64,000 nt of DNA from Physella acuta (GCF_028476545.1 NW_026732544.1:61279-125278); one strand, 5' to 3'; positions 38,861 through 50,871 are shown, counted from the stretch's first letter. The notes: a model not told the origin generated them from the letters alone. Program-made: numbers and translations.

Positions 38861-39564
38861 GAGAAAAGAGACAGCACTATCAACCTAGCGCCCGGTGTAT
38901 CCTTCCTCAACGGGCCATTTTTCTCGTTATTTATAATTTCGTTATTAGCTTTGCTTAGCTAAGATACGCGTAGATATGATATAGATCTAATAATTATAAT
39001 TCGTGGAAAAGTGAGATTACAAAAAACTGAAACAAAACGTGTCACACTTTTTCGTGTAGGCTTAGCCTATATAAATGCAAGACAATAATGATAAAACTAT
39101 TGCACAGGTAACACTTGCTTTGAAAGTATAGGAAAAGTAAGAAATCTGTGAGTGTGTGTTTTTTTCTCTTTTCTTAACGGTTGAAACATAATATATGTGA
39201 AGTATTCAGCGGGGAGTGTCTTAGGCAGAAATTTAGCATGTTGGCGGTGGAAAACAAATGGATATAGGCGCGTGTGGGTTTATTCATGTATCTATTATTA
39301 TTTATATATTTTCCTTAATGAGTAAAGAATGGGGGGGGGGGGGGGGGGATTTTTTTTAGACATAAAAAAAATGTTGAAGTCATCCAAAAGCGACACGAGT
39401 TGTATGTTGTTTTTTTTTTTTGGGGGGGGGGGGGTGGTTTATGGGTGTGTGTGGGGGGGGGGGGGGGGTTCTAACCCCATAACACGACCTTCTTACACAA
39501 TTGCTTAACAATGGACTCAGTGGTTTCGCTTTACACAGCGTACATTTTTAGGGACTTAAAGGGA

Positions 39565-39850
39565 GTGCAAAAAAATAGAATCGAAATCGACATTTTACAC
39601 CTCCGTGTGTGTGTGTGCCTGTCTGTCTGTATGTGTATGTGTGTGTGTGTTTGTCCATTAACACGATAACGTGAATACCGTTACAACTAGGTTGATGAAA
39701 TTTCATATATAAGTATGATATCAAATTTGTAGTTCTGTATAAACTTTTCAGCGATTTCCGGTAACCGGAAGTGGGCTTTTTTCTACTTTCGGACTATAAC
39801 TTGAGTACTGTTTGTGATGATTCGTCGTTTATATCATTAGTTCGGAGTCC
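39565..39850 (+). mobile_element. Fragment of the ACTTTCTCG-ended element
   Basis: Shares 'aggttgatgaaatttcatat', 'gcgatttccggtaaccggaa' and the TG-rich block with the copies at 10.6 and 48 kb, but lacks both ends. Confidence 0.75.
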
Positions 39851-39864
39851 TCCCAGGTTTGATG

Positions 39865-40000
39865 AGTTCTTGACACGTTAGGGAAAGGGAAGGCGGTTAG
39901 GCATAGTGCTGGCCACACCATCCCCATATATGCCGAGGTCACAGAAACACGTGAACTCTACTTCACCTGCCCCTTGAATGGCTGAGTAGACTCAAAGATG
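39865..40000 (+). repeat. SINE family A fragment
   Basis: Body only ('aggcggttaggcatagtgct', 'cagaaacacgtgaactctac', 'tcacctgccccttgaatggc'). The tRNA-like head is missing. Confidence 0.7.
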
Positions 40001-40602
40001 TCCTACAGTTTTAGCCGAGGACCCTAATGGAAAAGATATGTGAATGGTTATAACATTGGACTGAATATAGTTACAGTTAACTATTTTTAAACTAGACAAC
40101 AAGTTAAAATACAGGTTCTAGTGCTTTTGTTTTAATTTAATTGCCTTTTTAATTAAATAGTACTTGTGCATGATTGATGCAGTCATTGAATTTCAATATC
40201 GTCTACTTTATATTGATGTAACAGCTATAGAAAGTGTTCAAAAATCAACGTACGTCTATGACTAACTCCCGTTATTTAAAAAAAAATTAGTTTGACATTT
40301 CAGAAAATTGATTACATGATGTTTTATTAAAGTGAAATAAACAGTATAGCTAGTATTCAGTGACGTCCCAGAAGACGTATTTCATGACGTCCAACATGAC
40401 GTAATCAGTGACGCCTAGCTTGACGTATTCAGTAATTTCCAAGAAGACGTATTTGGTGATATCGAACCGACCAAAGCCAAACGCCTGATTTCCGTCTGGA
40501 TTTGAACCCAAACACTCCGTGATAGCGCGAAATGGTGTACAGTTTTAATCCACAATCACAATGCAACTCTTCGCTACATCCCACTTTAGTCCAGCCACCA
40601 CT

Positions 40603-40795
40603 CAGAGGCGTAGCGAGGGGGGGGGGGGTACATATGTCCCCGGGCGCCAACCCTAGGGGGCGCAAAAAAGGGTTGGAAAAAAAGCTCATTTTAGCTGCAG
40701 TTTTGCATTATAAATATAAAAAATATATGGCGGGGGGGGGGGGGGGCAAATTGAAAGTTTGTCCCCGGGCGCCGGGAAGGTTATCTACGTCTCTG
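40603..40795. mobile_element. CAGNGGCGTAGC element with 8-bp duplication
   Basis: Ends CAGAGGCGTAGCGAGG and TCTACGTCTCTG, duplication CCACCACT on both sides. The interior has a 'tccccgggcgcc' pair in opposite orientation and 'gcaaattgaaagtttgt'. Closely related copies at 51,021-51,236 and 59,862-60,102. Confidence 0.88.
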
Positions 40796-41199
40796 CCACC
40801 ACTCCCCTACCCCCAACCTTACCCCACTAGTACTACCGTTAGTAATGGCTATTAATAGACTTTCGTAATGATGCGTGTCAGCCGAGTTATCTATTTTGAC
40901 ATATTTACGTAATCATAATGAGTGCATAAAACCGATTACTTTTATCGATATGTAGATTTGAAATTGATTGCTATGTTTTGAACAGGAGTGAAGACTATTC
41001 CGCACAGAAGATACACCCCCCCCCTCTGCAATCAATATTGCCATTAAACAGGACCGATATTTTGCATGACACGGTAATGTGGTTCGACGGATTTAAAGGT
41101 TTCTCCCCCATCGATCTTTAGCTGTCATTTCGATTTATTAAAAAGAAGTTAAGAAAGTAAACATTGCGATTTGGAGTGCTGGGAAGGAGTTGGTGTTAA

Positions 41200-41501
41200 G
41201 GGTGTCGTCCATAAATGACGTCACACTCGTGGGGGGAGGGGGTCTGTAATTTTGTGACGGTGTGATGAGGGGGAGGGAGGGGGTTCAGATGGTGTGACGT
41301 CACACTTTTGCATTATAAAAAATATCGATTTTTTAAAGAAAAAAATCAACTGCAATTTTGAGGGGGGAGGTTTTAGGCTGAGGTGTGACGTCATTTTAGG
41401 AGGGTCGGGGATCTGACTTTTTGTGACGATGTGTGACGGAGGGGAGGAGGGGAGGTAAAAATCGTCCAAAAAAAGCGTGACGTCATTTATGGATGACCCC
41501 C
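41200..41501. mobile_element. TCATCCATAAATGACGTCA element
   Basis: About 300 bp with inverted ends GTCCATAAATGACGTCACAC and GCGTGACGTCATTTATGGAT. GTGACGTCA is repeated internally with G-rich spacers. Another copy at 62,752-63,145 has GTA on both sides; a degraded copy is near 58,898-59,262. Confidence 0.85.
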
Positions 41502-41680
41502 TAATGTCATTTTTGGAAAAGAGGAGGGAGTCTTACATTTTTTTTACGATTTCCGAAGATTTGTGAGGAGGGTAAATTGTTTAAAATCAGTAAGGCTATT
41601 AAGGACAATCCCCACCCCTCCCCCGTTTTTACACAATGTCATACAATGACAAACTACCGTCATCACCCTTTGCTCCCAGC

Positions 41681-41996
41681 CAGTGGCGTAGCGAGGTCGG
41701 GTGTCACCCGGTGCGGCACTTAATGGTGTCACCCCCCCAGAGGCATAGAGACCCTTCCCAGGGACAAACTTTCAAATTTTCGATTTGCACCCCCCCCCCT
41801 CAAACTTTCGATTTGCACCCCCCCCCCCTCAAGTTTTCGATTTGCACCCCCCCCCCTCAGACTTTCGATTTGCACCCCCCCTCGAGTTTTTCTCTGTATA
41901 TTTTGCTATTTTTTGCCTTGGTGTCACCCCCCTAAATGGTGTCACCCGGTGCGGTCCGCACCCCCCGCCCCCCCCCCCCCCCTCGCTACGCCCCTG
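41681..41996. mobile_element. CAGTGGCGTAGC element with 8-bp duplication
   Basis: 316 bp with ends CAGTGGCGTAGCGAGG and CCTCGCTACGCCCCTG, flanked by CTCCCAGC twice. The interior carries 'ggtgtcacccggtgcggc', four 'actttcgatttgcacccc' units and poly-C. It ends about 120 bp upstream of the first ubiquitin-like gene. Confidence 0.92.
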
Positions 41997-42119
41997 CTCC
42001 CAGCCCCACCCCGGCTTTGTGACGCTACTATATTCACGATCCTTTACCGTTTGTACATAGCCAACGTTGAGGCTTCGTGTAGTGTTGATCTATGTTCTAC
42101 CATCTCGACAGAAACCACC

Positions 42120-42464
42120 ATGTCCACTCACGGCAATCACAACTCCGGGAATTCCCGTAGTTCCCATTCAACCAGAAACGAATTCAACCACAATAGGAAT
42201 GAGTACACTACCCCAAGCGAAAGAAACGAGAAATGCTACCAGATATTCATCAAGAAAGACCACAAGAGTTACCCCTTCACTGTGCAGAAGAGGATGCTAG
42301 TGGAGACCTTGATGAAGGAAATCGAGAAACGTCTGGGGGTCAAAGTTGAGAACCAGCGCCTAATATTTGAAGGCAAACAGCTGGAGACTGGGTTTACCCT
42401 GGAACATTATGAAATCATTGAAGGTTCAACTATTCATCTAGTTGGCCGTGTTCCTGGCGGATAA
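42120..42464 (+). CDS. Ubiquitin-like protein with C-terminal Gly-Gly (copy 1)
   Basis: Intronless 114-aa protein. Residues 1-39 are a polar Ser/Asn/His-rich extension. The last 75 residues align end to end with ubiquitin: YQIFIKK to [17 protein letters not shown] to [12 protein letters not shown]. Kept ubiquitin features are Ile44, Lys48, His68, Val70, Arg72 and the final Gly-Gly needed for activation. Leu8 of the hydrophobic patch is Asp here, and one residue is missing near position 10. ATG chosen because it has the context ACCATG and because copy 2 starts at the same place (MSTHG and MSSHG); the frame stays open further upstream through repeat DNA. The stop comes directly after GG, so no processing would be required. 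Likely an expressed ubiquitin-like modifier or a derived ubiquitin duplicate; function unknown. An AT-rich, AATATA-containing region follows as possible 3' UTR. Confidence 0.85.
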   Translation: MSTHGNHNSGNSRSSHSTRNEFNHNRNEYTTPSERNEKCYQIFIKKDHKSYPFTVQKRMLVETLMKEIEKRLGVKVENQRLIFEGKQLETGFTLEHYEIIEGSTIHLVGRVPGG

Positions 42465-43681
42465 GTGGAAAAGTCAACTAAAGGATTTTTTAAAACACTG
42501 CGTGTTGTTGGTAGATGTTTTTTTTAAGAGGAATTTTTATTTAGGTTTTGATTTTTTAATTTACTTTCTTAGTGAACATTGTAAATTTTTTTTAAATTTA
42601 TTATATGCTATATGTTACTGTTTAATTTTTATACCTTTTAATTTAATATATTAATACTTGTAAAACAGCGTACTTTTTTTTTATCTTTTTAATATGTAGC
42701 CTATGCAAACAAAAAAGCATGTAATATCAATATAAAATATAAAAAAAAATAATTAATTTAAAAAAAAAAATTAAAAATATCAATAGAAAAAGTGTATGCG
42801 GATGTGCTGTATACCTGTATTAACTTGTTGGCTGATCTAGTACTGTTAGGCCATAGGTGACGTTACTATGGACTAGAGTGGAAGGGGGGGGGGCTTGACT
42901 GGTAAAGATATGATACATTAAAAAATTAGGGGATTTAGATCTACTAAATGTGACGTAGTTTACGTTTTCTATTTCTTATAGATATAATAAAAGCATAGTT
43001 GCCTCGGGTCTTTAAAGGATCTTTTCGTTGTTCTTAAGTTTGATATTTGTGACGTTCAATTTGATTATTGAAGGGTATGGGGGCGTGTCTGGTCGGCTAA
43101 AGAACCAGATCTGATGATTTTATTCCAAGGCTTTGGTCGCCGGGATACCAAGAAATATCCCGGTGGGAGGCCAGGATAAGGAAAAAATCCCTGTGGGTTA
43201 CCAGGATTAGGATTTTGTTAAGTCCTGGTGGGCCGGCAGGATTAGGGAAAGAAAAAAATGTGGGCTACAGTGATTATGAGAAATAACTGTGGGCCGCCAG
43301 GATTAGGAAAAAATCCCGTTGGCCGCTAGGATTAGGAAAATAAACGGTGGGCCGATAGGCACATGATATTTTCGGTGGGCGGGCTAAATTCTCCAGGGGG
43401 TGGGCGGACACTGATAAAAGTATTTAATTTCTATATAAATTCCATTTCGTTCGGGGGGTTGGGGGCTGGAAGAGATGCCTGGAAGAAACTCTGCGCCCTT
43501 ATTCTACGACTAATATCAGATCTGGTTCTTTAGCTTGCCAGAGGCGTATCAAGGGTGGGTTGGAAGTGGGAGAATGTATTCGCGAAGGGGACAGCACTTG
43601 GGCTACATCGTGACCACCCCCTGTAGACTAGTACACGGTTGTGGCCCGTATTTTCAAAAGTTTACTGAACTCAACAACACA

Positions 43682-43919
43682 CAGTTGCGCCACAAGGCGG
43701 GGGTGTGGTGTGCGGTCCGCACAGAATAACTCCGTTTAAGGAGTGACACCGAATAGAAAAATGTGAAATGTATTGTCAAAACAGTGTTTTATTCAGTTAA
43801 AGTAATAAACTATTATGAGAGAGGGGTGGCACTAAGCCGAAAATGCAAAATTAGTGGAGTGGGTGGTGTAACACCCCCAGTTACAGCACTGGATGACACC
43901 CATCCTAGTGACGCCACTG
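43682..43919. mobile_element. CAGTNGCGCCAC-ended repeat
   Basis: Starts CAGTTGCGCCACAAGGCGGG and ends CCTAGTGACGCCACTG. The interior has 'gtgacaccgaat' and 'acacccccagttacagcact'. A close copy with the same ends is at 51,277-51,489. Confidence 0.7.
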
Positions 43920-43989
43920 GTAGCAAACACCGTCTAACTAGAACCAAAGGAGACGTAGGGAGGAGGGCTGACACCATTCAGGAGGATGG

Positions 43990-44295
43990 GTGACACTATC
44001 CTTGAGCAGAGATGCCGCGAGGTGTGGACCGTACCGGGTGACACCATTTAGGGGGTGGCACCACGGCAAAATAAATTGCAAAATATATAGAAAAAAATGT
44101 TTTTTGAATAACAGATAAGTCAATCAACGACAGTAGAGGAGTGACACCAAAATATAAAGACTTACAATTAAAACGATGCTTTCTCCACATGAATACATGA
44201 ATTAATAGGTGGATTATACCCACAAGTTAACGCCAGTAGGCAAAAGGGGATGGGGATGTCACCAATTGCAACTATATATATAGGCATATGAAGTC

Positions 44296-44379
<84 letters not shown>

Positions 44380-44530
44380 CAGTTTTTTTTGGGGGGGGGG
44401 GGGGTGACACCATGAGGTCCCGCCCCGGGTGTCACCCGACCTCACGACGCCACTGTCCTGGAGGATGGGTGACACCATCCAAGAGGAGGGGGGGTGACAT
44501 TATCCAAGGGAAGGGGTGACACACAAGAAT
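43990..44530. repeat. Nested GTGACACC-type repeats with (TA)n
   Basis: Mixed fragments of the 'ccgggtgacaccatttaggg' family in several orientations around a (TA)n tract (44,298-44,378). Units are hard to delimit. Confidence 0.6.
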
Positions 44531-44671
44531 GAAAATAGTTAGAAAAGTTATCTCTCCATGGCTAACAATATTTTGAATTGTAAGTGAGAGAGGCTGAGAC
44601 TTACAAACCCTATTGTCATTAAACTAGTGTTCATTATTTTTTTTTAATTAGCCTTGGATAACAGTAAGCCT

Positions 44672-44915
44672 AGGGGACCGAGTGGTCTAGCGGTAGAGAA
44701 CTGGACTGCTAACCCGTAAGTCTCGAGTTCAAATCAGTAGACCGTCCCTGAGTCCATCCAACTCTGATGGGTACCTAACTCACGTTAGGTTAAAGTAAAG
44801 GCGGCTGGGCATAGTGCTGACCACACTATCTCTTCATATGCCGAGGTCACAGAAACAAGTGAACTCTACTTCACTTGCCCCATAGACCGTCAGGTTTGAA
44901 AGGGAAACTTACTTA
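44672..44915 (+). repeat. tRNA-derived SINE, family A
   Basis: Well preserved: head GGGGACCGAGTGGTCTAGCG, B box CGAGTTCAAATC, body 'aaggcggctgggcatagtgc' and the 'cttgccccatagaccgtcag' end. The head resembles a leucine- or serine-type tRNA 5' half, but it is not a tRNA gene. Confidence 0.85.
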
Positions 44916-44959
44916 CTACTAACAGTAAGCCTAGAGTCAAACTTGATAGTAGGAAACAT

Positions 44960-45150
44960 AAGCAACTGCATTTATTTTTAGCCTTAAGTATTTCCAATTT
45001 AATACGTAACTTTATAAATAAAGCTTTCTGCATTTATTTTTAGCCTTAAGTATTTCCAATTTAATACGTAACTTTATAAATAAAGCTTTCTGCATTTATT
45101 TTTAGCCTTAAGTATTCCCAATTTAATGCGTAGCTTTATAAATAAAGCTT
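44960..45150. repeat. Three tandem about 63-bp units
   Basis: TGCATTTATTTTTAGCCTTA followed by 'agtatttccaatttaatacg' and 'taactttataaataaagctt', repeated three times with few changes. Confidence 0.9.
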
Positions 45151-46505
45151 ACATAATATGATAAGTGTAGTGTAGATATGATCTAATAATAACAATTCGT
45201 GGAAAATTGAGAGTACAAAAACTATAACAAAACGAAGAATACTTTTTCGTGGAGGCCTAGACTATCTAAATGCAAGACAATATTGGTAAAACTATTGCAC
45301 AAATAACATTTGCTTTGGAAGTATAGGAAAAGTTGGAAATTGTTGTGAGTGTATTTTTTTTCTTCTTTTCTTAACCGTTGCAACATATCATGTAAAGTAT
45401 TAATTAACAGCGGGGAATGTCTTAGGTAGAAATTTGGAATGTTGGTAGTTTAAAAAAGGTATGTAGGATTGTATATGTTTTTCATTTAACTTTGATTTTT
45501 TATATTTTCTATAGCGAGTATAGAGCGTGAAACGTTTTTATGACATGAATCATTTTCCAATTGTAATCCAAAAGTGACACGAGCGCACCGTTGCCAAAAT
45601 CTGTAGCATATCAAAACTTACGTTTTGGGGTTCCTTGTGGGGGGGGGGAGGGGTTTCTAACCCCATAACACCCCCTTCTTACGCCACTGTTTAACAATGA
45701 ACTCAGTTGTTTCGATTTACACAACTTACATACGCAAACTTCTTATTTTGTTTTTATTATAGTAGGCCAACACGTAATGTTTTAATTATAAAATCGCGTT
45801 TTTAGTTTCCAAATATATGATTCGTCATTTGTATCATGAGCCTAAATAAAGTATCCTTTACGATAGACGTGAATAGGGCAAATAAAGTATATTTTATCGC
45901 TTTATCTTACTATCTATTGGGATTTTGTGGTCGGATGATAGAACGTTCGACAACTCACTCGAAAGTTTCGAGTTTGGGCTTCCCAGAGACCGCGAAGCTT
46001 TGGCTCACGCTCGAGTTGAACGCACTGACGAAATCCGGTCGTAAATCATGAGTCCGGCGTGTGTCTTGACCTCCGCTGAACCCCTGAGACTGACTCGTCC
46101 AAATTCTGGGGGTCGATTAAACCCAGGTTTAAAAACCACTGGTCTGTAGATAGCTGAAGCAACAAGCAACGAAATATACTTTTACTAGTACTACAGTTAA
46201 AAATAATTATTAAATAGACATAACGCCGTTTGTTCAGCTAAATTATCTGTTTTGATTATGATTTTGATTTACGTAATCATTATGTGTGAATATAACTGAT
46301 TACGCTTATCGATTGCTTTGGTTTGAGGTTTGAATAGGCCCTTTAATATGTTCACAAAAAGTGAACGCAGTGGCGTCACTAGGACGGGTAACTCGATGCC
46401 GTACCCCAGGGTGTTACCCTCTGAACCGGCGACTACATGTTTGATATACAAAAAAATATTAGCACTTTGGTGTCACTCCCAGCTCGGGTTGTATTACTCT
46501 GTACT

Positions 46506-46508
<3 letters not shown>

Positions 46509-46574
<66 letters not shown>
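46509..46574. repeat. (TA)n microsatellite
   Basis: Uninterrupted TA dinucleotides of about 66 bp between a GTGTCACTCCC repeat remnant and the putative LTR-like stretch. Confidence 0.97.
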
Positions 46575-46577
<3 letters not shown>

Positions 46578-46615
46578 ACCGAGCGTAGTTGCATCTTCTG
46601 CTCGACAACGCCAAA

Positions 46616-47073
46616 TGTAACGAGTCTATTTGCCTGTAGTGCCAAATGTTAACGAGTCTAACCACTCATTCTACACAACATCGACCACAGTATAGATACT
46701 CGAAGATGCAGGTTCGCTATTGATCCTTTTATTACATGAATCAAAGAAATGCTTCACAATAATATGATGAATCAAAAGAAATGCTTCACAATAATAGTCT
46801 GAATCAACTGACCCCCAACAGTCCTCACTAGTCTTCACATAACTGAATGCACATGTCTATCGTCCTTATTAACACAATACGGCTAACCCGTTCAATAACC
46901 AACTTGATACTGATCCTGTCACTGTCTCTGATACTCCTCTTACTGACTCACTGATCCCCCACTCTCTCGTTCTCAGCCGTCGCCTTCCTATATATATCCC
47001 TTCGTATTCGTAATCGGATTCGTAATCGTAATCGTATTCGTAATCGATTCTAATCGTTGCATCAGAACTAACA
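46616..47073 (-). mobile_element. Possible solo LTR (fossil retroelement end)
   Basis: On the minus strand the block starts with TGT and ends with ACA, has a TATATATA-type box about 80 bp in and an AATAAA signal further on, in the order expected for an LTR. No internal coding region is attached, so if correct it is a solitary remnant; Ty3/gypsy-like by general look only. Age cannot be judged from one copy. Confidence 0.35.
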
Positions 47074-47262
47074 GGAAAAAGCAGATTGACATTAAAGTTA
47101 GCTATCTTTTGTTTTTGGTGTCACCCTCCCCATTCGATGGTGTCTCCCGGTACGCCCCCCCCCCCCACTACCATGTGTACGATCCCTTACTGTTCGTACA
47201 AAGCCAACGTTGATGTTTCGTTTGGTCCTCATCCATGGTACCCCATCTCGACAGAGGTCACC

Positions 47263-47586
47263 ATGTCCTCCCACGGCATTCACAGCCCCTGGGACTCCTC
47301 ATTCAACCACCACTTTGACGCTGACACCACCCCAGGAGAAAGAAACGACGAAAAAGACTACCAGATAAAAATCAAGAAAGAAGACAAGAGTTACCCTTTC
47401 ACTGTGCAGAAGATTATGCTCGTAAAGACGCTGATGAAGATAATCGAGGACTGTTTGAAGATCAAGGTTGAGAAACAGCGCCTGTTGTTTGAAGGCAAAC
47501 AGCTAGAGACTGGGTTTACTCTGGAATATTATAATATCGTTGAAGGTTCAACTATTCATTTGGTGGGTCGACTTGTAGGGGGATAA
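47263..47586 (+). CDS. Ubiquitin-like protein with C-terminal Gly-Gly (copy 2)
   Basis: Intronless 107-aa paralogue of the gene at 42.1 kb. The N-terminal extension is about 32 residues ([13 protein letters not shown]). The ubiquitin-like part runs [18 protein letters not shown] to [17 protein letters not shown] to [12 protein letters not shown], with Lys48, His68, Val70, Arg72 and Gly-Gly kept; Ile44 is Leu. About 90 bp upstream of the ATG is also shared with copy 1 ('ttcgtacaaagccaacgttg'), so the whole locus was duplicated. Many amino-acid changes have accumulated while the frame and the GG end stayed intact, which suggests selection. The stop codon is the first unit of a tandem array. Confidence 0.83.
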   Translation: MSSHGIHSPWDSSFNHHFDADTTPGERNDEKDYQIKIKKEDKSYPFTVQKIMLVKTLMKIIEDCLKIKVEKQRLLFEGKQLETGFTLEYYNIVEGSTIHLVGRLVGG

Positions 47587-47815
47587 GTGACCAACTAATG
47601 TAGGGGATAAGTGATCAAATCAACTAATGTAGGGGGGGGGGGGGTAAGTTACCAAATCAAATAATGTAAGGGGGTAAGTTACCAAATCAACTAATGTAGG
47701 GGGTAAGTGATCAAATCAACTAATGTAGGGGGGTAAGTGATCAAATCAACTAATGTAGGGGGGTAAGTGATCAAATCAACTAATGTAGGGGGATAAGTGA
47801 TCAAATCAAAAAAAG
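47568..47815. repeat. About 31-bp array seeded at the UBL copy 2 stop codon
   Basis: About eight units of GGGGGTAAGTGATCAAATCA plus 'actaatgtag'. The first unit is the gene's own end: GTAGGGGGATAAGTGACCAA, where GTA GGG GGA TAA codes Val-Gly-Gly-stop. Early units keep GGATAAGTGA; later ones have GGGTAAGTGA. Confidence 0.9.
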
Positions 47816-47825
47816 GTGTTTTTTT

Positions 47826-48487
47826 ACTTTCTCGTATATACGTAGTATAGAGAAAGTATTGTAATCGTGCAAAAAAAAAAATCGAGATTTTTACAAATCT
47901 CGACGTTTTACACCTCACTGATACGGAAAAACATAATTTTGCAATCTTGTCCGTATGTCTGTGTGTGTGTGTGTCTGCCTGTGTGTGTGTCCGTGTGTAA
48001 ACACGATAACTTGAGTACCGTTACAGCTAGGTTGATGAAATTTCATATATAAGTATTTTATCAAAATCGTAGATCCGTATCAACTTTTGAGCGATTTCCG
48101 ACAACCGGAAGTGGTACTTTTTCTACTTTGAATTTTTCAAAAGCCTATAACTTGAGTACTATTTCAGATAGATAAATGAAATTTCACATGTAAGTAAAAG
48201 ATCTAATTCTCTACCTTCTGTTAAATTTTGAGTAATTTCCGTTGACAGGAAGTAGTAATTTACGCTACTTCCGATTTCTCAAAAAACTAATGTAAATTTT
48301 AAAAGTACTAATAATATTGCGCATTATTATGCGCTTTTTTATTTCGCGTTCACTTGGTGTGCAATTAATTTGTCTACGAGATTTTATTCTATTTTTAAAA
48401 CTTTAAGTATTTAAAATGGATTAAAAATCATGTCTATAGCCCGAGTTCCCATCCCCTGTAATTTTATATAAAAATATTCGAGAAAGT
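47826..48487 (+). mobile_element. ACTTTCTCG-ended element
   Basis: About 662 bp, ends ACTTTCTCGTATATACG and ATATTCGAGAAAGT. Internally 'tttacacctcactgatacgg', TG-rich block, two CCGGAAGT/CAGGAAGT sites. Very close to the next copy. Confidence 0.85.
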
Positions 48488-48708
48488 TTAGGGGAGATCA
48501 CTCCCGGTTTATTTTTAAACCTACTAGTTTTGGGTAGATGTTTTTTCTTTACATTAAGATGTTTTCAATTAAATTTAAATAACATTATTTCGTAATTTAT
48601 CCGTAATTATTGTATACGACAGGATATTTTCTTTTAAATTTTATACAAGTAGTTTTAATGTTTTATAGGCTCACGTGTTTTATATAGAAGCCCACTTTTT
48701 ACCTTTTT

Positions 48709-49363
48709 ACTTTCTCGTATATACGAAGTATAGAGAAAGTATTGTAATCGTGCAAAAAAAAAAAATCGAGATTTTTACAGATCTCGACGTTTTACACCTC
48801 ACTGATACGGAAAAACATAATTTTGCAATCTTGTCCGTATGTCTGTGTGTGTGTGTGTCTGTGTGTCTGTGTGTGTGTCCGTGTGTAAACACGATAACTT
48901 GAGTACCGTTGCAGCTAAGTTGATGAAATTTCATATATAAGTATTATATCAAAATCGTAGATCCGTATCAACTTTTGAGCGATTTCCGACAACCGGAAGT
49001 GGTACTTTTTCTACTTTAAATTTTTCAAAAGCCTATAACTTGAGTACTATTTCAGATAGATAAATGAAATTTCACATGTAAGTAAAAGATCTAATTCTCT
49101 ACCTTCTGTTAAATTTTGAGTAATTTCCGTTGACCGGAAGTAGTAATTTACGCTACTTCCGATTTCTCAAAAAACTAATGTAAATTTTTAAAGTACTAAT
49201 AATATTGCGCACTATTACGCACATTTGGTTTTGGTGCTAGCTTGGTGCGCATTTTTTTTTCTACTAGATTTTATTCTATTTTTAAAAGTTTAAGTAAACA
49301 AAAATCATGTCTATATTCCGAGTTGACATCCCACGTAGTGTTATATTAGAATATTCGAGAAAG
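48709..49363 (+). mobile_element. ACTTTCTCG-ended element
   Basis: About 655 bp, same ends and orientation as the copy 220 bp to the left and only a few percent different by eye, so the two either derive from one recent burst or from local duplication. Confidence 0.85.
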
Positions 49364-49476
49364 TTTAGGGGAGATTACTCCCGGTTTATTAAATATTTAT
49401 GTTTGCAAACAAAAAAGTATTTAACAAATATAGCAGAAGTGTATGCTGGTCTGCTTTATGCCATTGTTAACTCGAT

Positions 49477-50025
49477 AACCCACGGGTTCCTAAACTGTGG
49501 GTCCCGACCCCCAGGGTGGTCGCCAACTTGTGGACTAAACCAAACAAAATATTGTTCATAATTATTTTTTACACTTTAAGTAGTGTCTTGGAGTGAATAA
49601 CTTCATATATCTAAAAATAATCATTAAAGTAAATATAATCTAGAAATTCTATTTTTTCAAAGTTAGTTGAAATTACATTTAAACGATGACAGCGAGAGCT
49701 ATTCCACGAATAGATTTTATTTACTTTTAATGTTAGTTTTTTTTCAGCCATGAGTCTATGAAACCTTTCAAGCTAAAAACGTCTTTTAGAAACGTGTCAT
49801 TTGGAACACCCCAAAAACAATATATGGTACGAAGCTAGTAGTAAACGTCAGAGACTTTACCGAGCAGGGAGTTTTAAGCAAATACAGTACAAACATATGA
49901 AATCGCATTAGAAATTACCAAGCATAAAATCTTATTTCGGGGTTTGTTAATTTCCATATTAATATTGACTTTTTACTTGTACGGGGGTCGCCATTTGAAT
50001 ATACTCTTTTTAAAAAAATTATCTT
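49477..50025. mobile_element. Probable hAT-like element remnant
   Basis: Begins CACGGGTTCCTAAACTGTGG then 'gtcccgacccccagggtggt', the usual left end of hAT-type 'CAG(T/G)GGTTC' elements; 'acgggggtcgccatttgaat' near 49,980-50,000 may mark the other side. The true ends are not clear. Confidence 0.45.
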
Positions 50026-50616
50026 CAACTACGCCTATATTATTATGTTGAAAAAAACATTGTTTAAAAAAAATAATTAAAAATCATTGTAGCATATTCA
50101 ACAACGTCATAAAATCTAATATTGTTTGCTCTTTAAAAAATGTAATTAATATTTGAATCTAAATAATAAAATCATTGCAATCATATTTATTTTAGATTGA
50201 TTAGCGTTTGTAGACAGTTAATCCATGTTTGCTTTCACATTAAAAGTGGAACACACTTTTCTTGTTTTTAGTGATTTTATGCGTTTTATTTCAGGAATAA
50301 CGTCAGTGTGTTTAAACACAATTCATTGTGTTGTATAAATGATATATTCTTCAGCTTGGAGAAAAAACAAACTAGAATTTAAAACCTAAATATTCAGTAA
50401 TGTTCGATGTTAACAATAATATCAGAATATCAGATCTGACTCTTTCATTTGCCAACGACGTATCAATTGTTTCTTTCAAGCAATTCTTATGAGGGCATTG
50501 ACCCTCACCCCCCCCCCCTCGTCCCAAAGCAAGTCTACCGCCCCCCCCCCCCCCGGACGAAATATAATTTATACAGAAACTTAGTAAATATATCCACCCA
50601 CCCCGATGGTTTTAAG

Positions 50617-50871
50617 CAGTGGCGTAGCGAGGTCGGCTGTCACCCGGTGCGGCACTTAATGGTGTCACTCCCCAGAGGCGTAGCGACCCTTCCCGGGGAC
50701 AAACTTTCAAGTTTTCGATTTGCACCTCCCCCCTCAAGTTTTCGATTTTCACCCCCCCCCCCCCGTCAAGTTTTTCTCTATATAATTTGCTATTTTTTGC
50801 CTTGGTGTCACCCCCGTAAATGGTGTCACCAGTGCGATCCGCACCCCCGCCCCCCCCTCGCTACGCCCCTG
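50617..50871. mobile_element. CAGTGGCGTAGC element with 8-bp duplication
   Basis: 255 bp, ends CAGTGGCGTAGCGAGG and CTCGCTACGCCCCTG, duplication GTTTTAAG on both sides. Interior as in the 41,681 copy but shorter. Confidence 0.92.

Noticed and set aside
38137-38962. Pro/His-rich and Gly-rich open frames
   Set aside because: Produced by the G/T-rich tandem island; no start context, no family similarity.
45836-46051. 71-codon plus-strand frame
   Set aside because: No family similarity; the phrase around CACTCGAAAGTTTCGAGTTT looks like a decayed SINE head.
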